24,800 bases of DNA, from assembly GCA_963840245.1 (NCBI GenBank), contig CAWIYI010000007.1, forward strand, positions 1 to 24,800. The letters are read 5' to 3'. The first letter of the stretch is position 1; each line of letters opens with the position of its first letter. The notes beneath the pieces were generated by a model, which was not told where the DNA came from, made no database searches, and saw nothing but the letters and a program-made list of their open reading frames with translations. Shown piece by piece: positions 21,605-24,800 of the stretch. Origin of the DNA: Bog-473 sp963840245. GTDB taxonomy: Bacteria; Actinomycetota; Acidimicrobiia; Acidimicrobiales; RAAP-2. The position numbers were made by a program, and so were the translations under genes.

Positions 21605-22360
21605 TCACGCCGGAGCCCGCGCCTCGACGAGGAGCCGTTGCGAGGTGGAGACGAAGGAGCCCTCCCTCTCGATGTGTTCGTGCATGCGGCGCAGGGCGCC
21701 GGCGTATGCCTCGGGGGTGAACCCCGGCACCGTCCAGAGCACCTTGCGCAGGAAATACACGACCGCGCCGACATCAAAGAACTCAACCCGCAGCGCGCAC
21801 TCCTGCAGGTCCACGAGCTCGAGACCGTGTGACTCCACCGCGGCGCGGGCGCTCGCCGCGCTGCGGCTCTGATGCACCGGCTGGGGCCCCATCATGAAGT
21901 CGATCAGCTCGCGATTGGTGCCGGGGCCTATCTGCTGCGACAGATACGTCCCACCCGGTCGCAGCACACGGGTGATCTCATCCCACAGCACGACGACCGG
22001 ATGTCGACTCACCACCAAGTCGAACGAGCCGTCGGTGAACGGCAGCGTCGGCACGTCCGCCGCGGCCACGACGTGGGCGCCGAGCGGCCGTAGGCGGCTC
22101 CGGGCCGCCTCGGCATTGGGCCACCACCCCTCGGTCGCCACCAGGAGCGCGGGCGGTCGCGCCAGGGTCGCGAGCACCTCCCCTCCCCCCGTCTCGACGT
22201 CGAGTGCGGCCTCGGCGCGGGCCATGTGGTCACGCAGCAACCCCGCGTAGCCCCAGGGTGGCCGTTCCTCCGTGGCGCGGCCCTCGAACCACGAGAAGTC
22301 CCACCCCTCGACCGGAACGGTCGCACCTTCGGCCACGAGCTCCTCGAAGCCCGTCGTCAC
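21605..22360 (-). CDS. SAM-dependent methyltransferase
   Basis: This 251-residue class I methyltransferase has motif I ALDVETGGGEVLATL (about residues 52-66), VVAAADVPTLPFTDGSFDLVVSRHPVVVLWDEITRVLRPGGTYLSQQIG (motifs II-IV region, about 97-145) and a C-terminal FFDVGAVVYFLRKVLWTVPGFTPEAY that matches a common actinobacterial subgroup. GTG 22360 is chosen because GAGG lies 5 bases upstream. A TAnnnT box (22384-22389) is close by. The upstream DUF4389 gene ends 7 bases before the start on the same strand, so read-through transcription is likely. Substrate unknown. Confidence 0.9.
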   Translation of the reverse strand: MTTGFEELVAEGATVPVEGWDFSWFEGRATEERPPWGYAGLLRDHMARAEAALDVETGGGEVLATLARPPALLVATEGWWPNAEAARSRLRPLGAHVVAAADVPTLPFTDGSFDLVVSRHPVVVLWDEITRVLRPGGTYLSQQIGPGTNRELIDFMMGPQPVHQSRSAASARAAVESHGLELVDLQECALRVEFFDVGAVVYFLRKVLWTVPGFTPEAYAGALRRMHEHIEREGSFVSTSQRLLVEARAPA

Positions 22361-22367
22361 GCAGACC

Positions 22368-23535
22368 TCAGAAGTCGGTGGGCACTCTACCGACGTGGGT
22401 GGGCCCGGGCAGATCCGAGAGCACCGAGTTGTGCTCAACGAACATCGAATGGTTGTTGTCGTTGTTGTTGTTCCCGATGCCCCGGACGACGTTCTGACCG
22501 ACGAAGATGATCGAGCCCCAGACGATGGCGAAGATCATCCAGGCCCGCGCTGCCCCCTGCAGCACGAGGATGCCCCACGGGGGCAGCGGATCCGGCAAGG
22601 GCGGGATCGACGTGCGCTCCCGTTGCGAGGGGGGCGGCATGGGAGGGGGCGCTCCGGTCGGTGGGGCGGGCTGCGGTGGCGGCCCTCCGGGGGGCGCGGG
22701 AGCCGCGGGGGCGTCCTCGGGCTCCGGCGTGGCGACCTGATCGCCCGACGTGATCGGGTAGGCCCACGGTTGACCCGGGGTCTGTGCCGGAGGCTGCGGT
22801 GTCTGGAGGCTCCGTTGCTGGAGGCTGCGGTTCTGGAGGCTGCGGTTCTGGAGGCTGCGGTGCCGGAGGCTGTGCCGGAGCCGGCGGGGCCGGGGACGCG
22901 GCGGGCGGTGGCGCCATGGGCGCTGCCGGGGGCAACGGGACGAAGTCACCCAGCATGCCCCACGCATACTCCGAGGTCAGCATGGAGAACCACGAGACGA
23001 GGCGGGTCTGGTAGCGCAACAACGCGGCGTAGGCGTCGTAGAGCGCCGCCGGCAAGCTGCCCCGGACCAGGACGGCGATCCACATGAAGAACAGCAACGG
23101 GAACGTCAGGCCGTTCAACACGATCTCGGAGAAGACAGCCGCCGGGATGGCCAGGATGATGCGGAAGAAGACGGACACGCGGTTCAGCGGGCCCCGGCCG
23201 GGCAGGAACGGTCGCACCGGGTACTCCACGTCGTCGAGGGAGAAAGGCGGGTAGCGGTCGGTCAGCAGGAACACGTATGCGCCCACCCGCGCGTACCAGC
23301 GGATCACGCCGCCGAGGAAGGTGTGCGCCCACTCCGGGAGCCGGCCCGTGAAGAGCGCGGCGAACCATCCGATCACCATCACGAAGAAGAACGCGATGAA
23401 GAGGATGTACAAGACGATGAATTGCGGGATGGCCAGGATGAGGCGGAAGGCCACCGTCAACCGGTTCTGCGCCACCCTGCCGGCGAACCACATCTCCACA
23501 CGTCTGGTCGGCATGATCATGGGAGCGTTCGTCAT
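22368..23535 (-). CDS. DUF4389 membrane protein with proline-rich tail, frameshifted
   Basis: ATG 23535 (ribosome site AGGTGG upstream) opens a membrane protein with two DUF4389 units: residues 14-100 (FRLILAIPQFIVLYILFIAFFF; FTGRLPEWAHTFLGGVIRW; YPPFSLDDVEYPV) and 105-190 (NRVSVFFRIILAIPAAV; LPAALYDAYAALLRYQTRLVSWFSMLTSEYAW). A Pro/Ala-rich tail of PPEPQ repeats follows. As sequenced the frame runs to 22435 with an implausible R/H/Q-rich end. In another frame the same DNA encodes GQPWAYPITSGDQ, a proline linker, a further membrane segment (GILVLQGAARAWMIFAIVWG), and a stop at 22368-22370. Removing one base (extra G at 22801 on +) fuses both into a 388-residue protein. I read this as a one-base insertion, either a real mutation or an assembly error. 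The role of DUF4389 is unknown. Confidence 0.85.
22384..22389 (-). promoter_or_regulatory. Possible -10 box of the methyltransferase gene
   Basis: TAGAGT on the minus strand lies 23 bases before GTG 22360, inside the 3' end of the DUF4389 gene. Confidence 0.3.
22787..22877. repeat. 15-bp tandem repeat with one 16-base unit
   Basis: Units of the type CTGGAGGCTGCGGTT occupy 22803-22817, 22818-22832, 22833-22847 and 22848-22862, with degenerate copies at both ends. The unit at 22787-22802 has 16 bases (CGGTGT where others have CGGTT). The repeat encodes PPEPQ-type pentapeptides on the minus strand. Confidence 0.85.
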
Positions 23536-23584
23536 GTCACCCCACCTTCCTCGTCATCCTTCGGCGGAGACGAGTTCGGGTTCA

Positions 23585-23590
23585 ACGCTA
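23585..23590 (-). promoter_or_regulatory. Possible -10 box of the DUF4389 gene
   Basis: TAGCGT on the minus strand lies 49 bases before ATG 23535. It is the only TAnnnT hexamer noted in the 154-base gap to the next gene. No -35 is convincing. Confidence 0.3.
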
Positions 23591-23689
23591 GAGCATCACC
23601 ACCGTCGGGGCGTCGATCTCCCGTTCCCACGGTGTCCCGTGCACACCACCCGGCAGGGAGTGGCCGGCCAACCACGGTTGGACCTCAGC

Positions 23690-24800
23690 TCAGAACGACC
23701 CGTACAGCGCGTCGATCAGCGCGCGGTTGCGCGTGCTCTGCCAACGGGGGATGACGTGGTTCATGACGTAGCCGAACGCAACACCGCCGGCGGGATCGGC
23801 GAACCCGACCGCCCCACCGGTGCCGAAGTGACCGAAGCTGCCGGGGTTCGGGCCGAACGGGCGTCGCGGCACGGTCGGCTTGAAGCCGAGACCGAAGGTG
23901 ACCTCCTCGTGCAGGATCGGGCAGTACCCGACGGACTGGGCCGAGGTCGCCTCTGTCAGGAGCCCGGACGAGAGCACCCGCCCGGGCTGCAACAACGCGG
24001 AGTACAGGCGCGCCACGCCGCGGGCCGAGCCGTGCCCGTTGGTCGACGGGACCTCGGCGGCGCGCCACGCGGCCGTGTTGACGACACCCATTGAGGAGAA
24101 CCCCGGCGGGTTGAAGTAACTGAGCATCTCCATGCGCGCGTCACCTTCGAGCGCGTCATCTCCGAGCGTGTCGTCCAGCGCGGCGGGCGGTCCGAGCGCG
24201 TCGAAGACCACCTCGGCGCAGCGGCGCTGGTCCCGCGGCGGGACACCCACGTGCACGTCGGCGCCCAACGGTCCGGCCAGAGCGGCCAGGCGCCGGCCGC
24301 ACGGCTCGCCACTGACCCGGCGGACCACCTCGCCGACCAGGTGGCCGTAGGTGTTGGTGTGGTAGGCGTGCCGCGTCCCGGGCTCCCACCACGGCGCGGT
24401 CGCCGCCAGCGCGGCCGTCATCCGCCCCCAGTCCCACAGATCCTCGTTGGTCAACGGCTCGCGGATGGCGGGCACCCCGGCGCGGTGGCACAGCGCATGG
24501 CGCAGGGTCGCGTTCTCTTTGCCCGCGGCGGCGAACTCCGGCCACACGGCGGCGATGGGGTCGTCGAGCGCGACCGCCCCGGCGTCGACCAGCTGGAGCG
24601 CCAGCAGCGCCACGAACGCCTTGCCGACCGAGTAGAAGTCCACCAGCGTGTCGTGCCGCCAGGGCCGGCGTGCCGGTACGTCGGCCCAACCCCCGGCCAG
24701 GTCGACGACCGTCGCGCCGTCGACCACGACGCACACGGCGGCGCCGAGCTCGCCGCGCTCGGCGAAGTTGCGGGCGAACTCCTCCCGCACGGCCTGGAAT
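23690..24800 (-). CDS. Serine hydrolase, beta-lactamase / EstB esterase family (5' end outside window)
   Basis: At least 366 residues of a class C beta-lactamase-like serine hydrolase (Pfam beta-lactamase; EstB-type esterases and carboxylesterases). Visible are GAAVCVVVDGATVVDLAGGW (N-terminal strand pair), the nucleophile motif FYSVGKAF (S-x-x-K), RHALCHRAGVPAI, YHTNTYGHLVGEVVRRVSG (Y-x-N type base motif) and FGHFGTGGAVGFADPAGGVAFGYVMN (HxGTGG, the KTG-equivalent). A GTG lies at 24790, but the frame stays open through the edge and relatives have more residues before REEFARNF, so the true start is probably upstream of this window on the minus strand. More likely an esterase or peptidase than an antibiotic resistance enzyme. 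Confidence 0.9.
   Translation of the reverse strand, partial: FQAVREEFARNFAERGELGAAVCVVVDGATVVDLAGGWADVPARRPWRHDTLVDFYSVGKAFVALLALQLVDAGAVALDDPIAAVWPEFAAAGKENATLRHALCHRAGVPAIREPLTNEDLWDWGRMTAALAATAPWWEPGTRHAYHTNTYGHLVGEVVRRVSGEPCGRRLAALAGPLGADVHVGVPPRDQRRCAEVVFDALGPPAALDDTLGDDALEGDARMEMLSYFNPPGFSSMGVVNTAAWRAAEVPSTNGHGSARGVARLYSALLQPGRVLSSGLLTEATSAQSVGYCPILHEEVTFGLGFKPTVPRRPFGPNPGSFGHFGTGGAVGFADPAGGVAFGYVMNHVIPRWQSTRNRALIDALYGSF

Overview
The window is high-GC DNA with dense, mostly overlapping genes, frequent GTG starts and several genes with a TAnnnT box 6-9 bases before the start codon. The MurT/GatD pair, the HAD-acyltransferase fusion, a DUF4389 protein and an AICE-type integrase/replication initiator all point to an actinobacterium. 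An Acidimicrobiia-like lineage is my best guess from overall gene style; no marker gene in the window proves it.

Left end (1-1700): the integrase-proximal end of an actinomycete integrative element. A RepSA-like replication initiator, apparently frame-disrupted, is followed by a tyrosine integrase. The integrase stop codon lies inside an oppositely oriented tRNA-Val(CAC) gene, the probable attachment site. Everything to the right looks like host chromosome.

1700-9350: a small basic membrane protein, then a TetR regulator divergent from a tightly coupled four-gene operon: fatty acyl-CoA reductase/HAD fusion, zinc alcohol dehydrogenase, LarA-like (nickel-pincer racemase family) protein and PlsC-type acyltransferase. 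The three junctions overlap by 4, 4 and 1 bases. The content suggests a regulated pathway making or remodelling an unusual lipid. I do not recognise it as a described system, and it is the strongest candidate for new biology here.

9350-15450: a DUF1330 protein divergent from a metallo-beta-lactamase-fold hydrolase and a methyltransferase. Then, on the minus strand, comes the operon HAD/PlsC fusion - murT - gatD - yccF. MurT/GatD amidates the glutamate of lipid II, so this operon joins phospholipid acylation with peptidoglycan modification.

15450-21600: an orphan LysR regulator, a GNAT acetyltransferase, and a + strand operon of a Gfo/Idh/MocA oxidoreductase, TldD and its partner TldE/PmbA (peptide-processing metalloprotease). 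A 24-bp tandem repeat sits in the tldD-tldE gap, and a short leader ORF with a promoter-like box precedes the operon.

21600-24800: a SAM methyltransferase, a DUF4389 membrane protein whose proline-rich tail is broken by a one-base insertion in a 15-bp tandem repeat, and the 3' part of a serine beta-lactamase-family hydrolase cut by the window edge.
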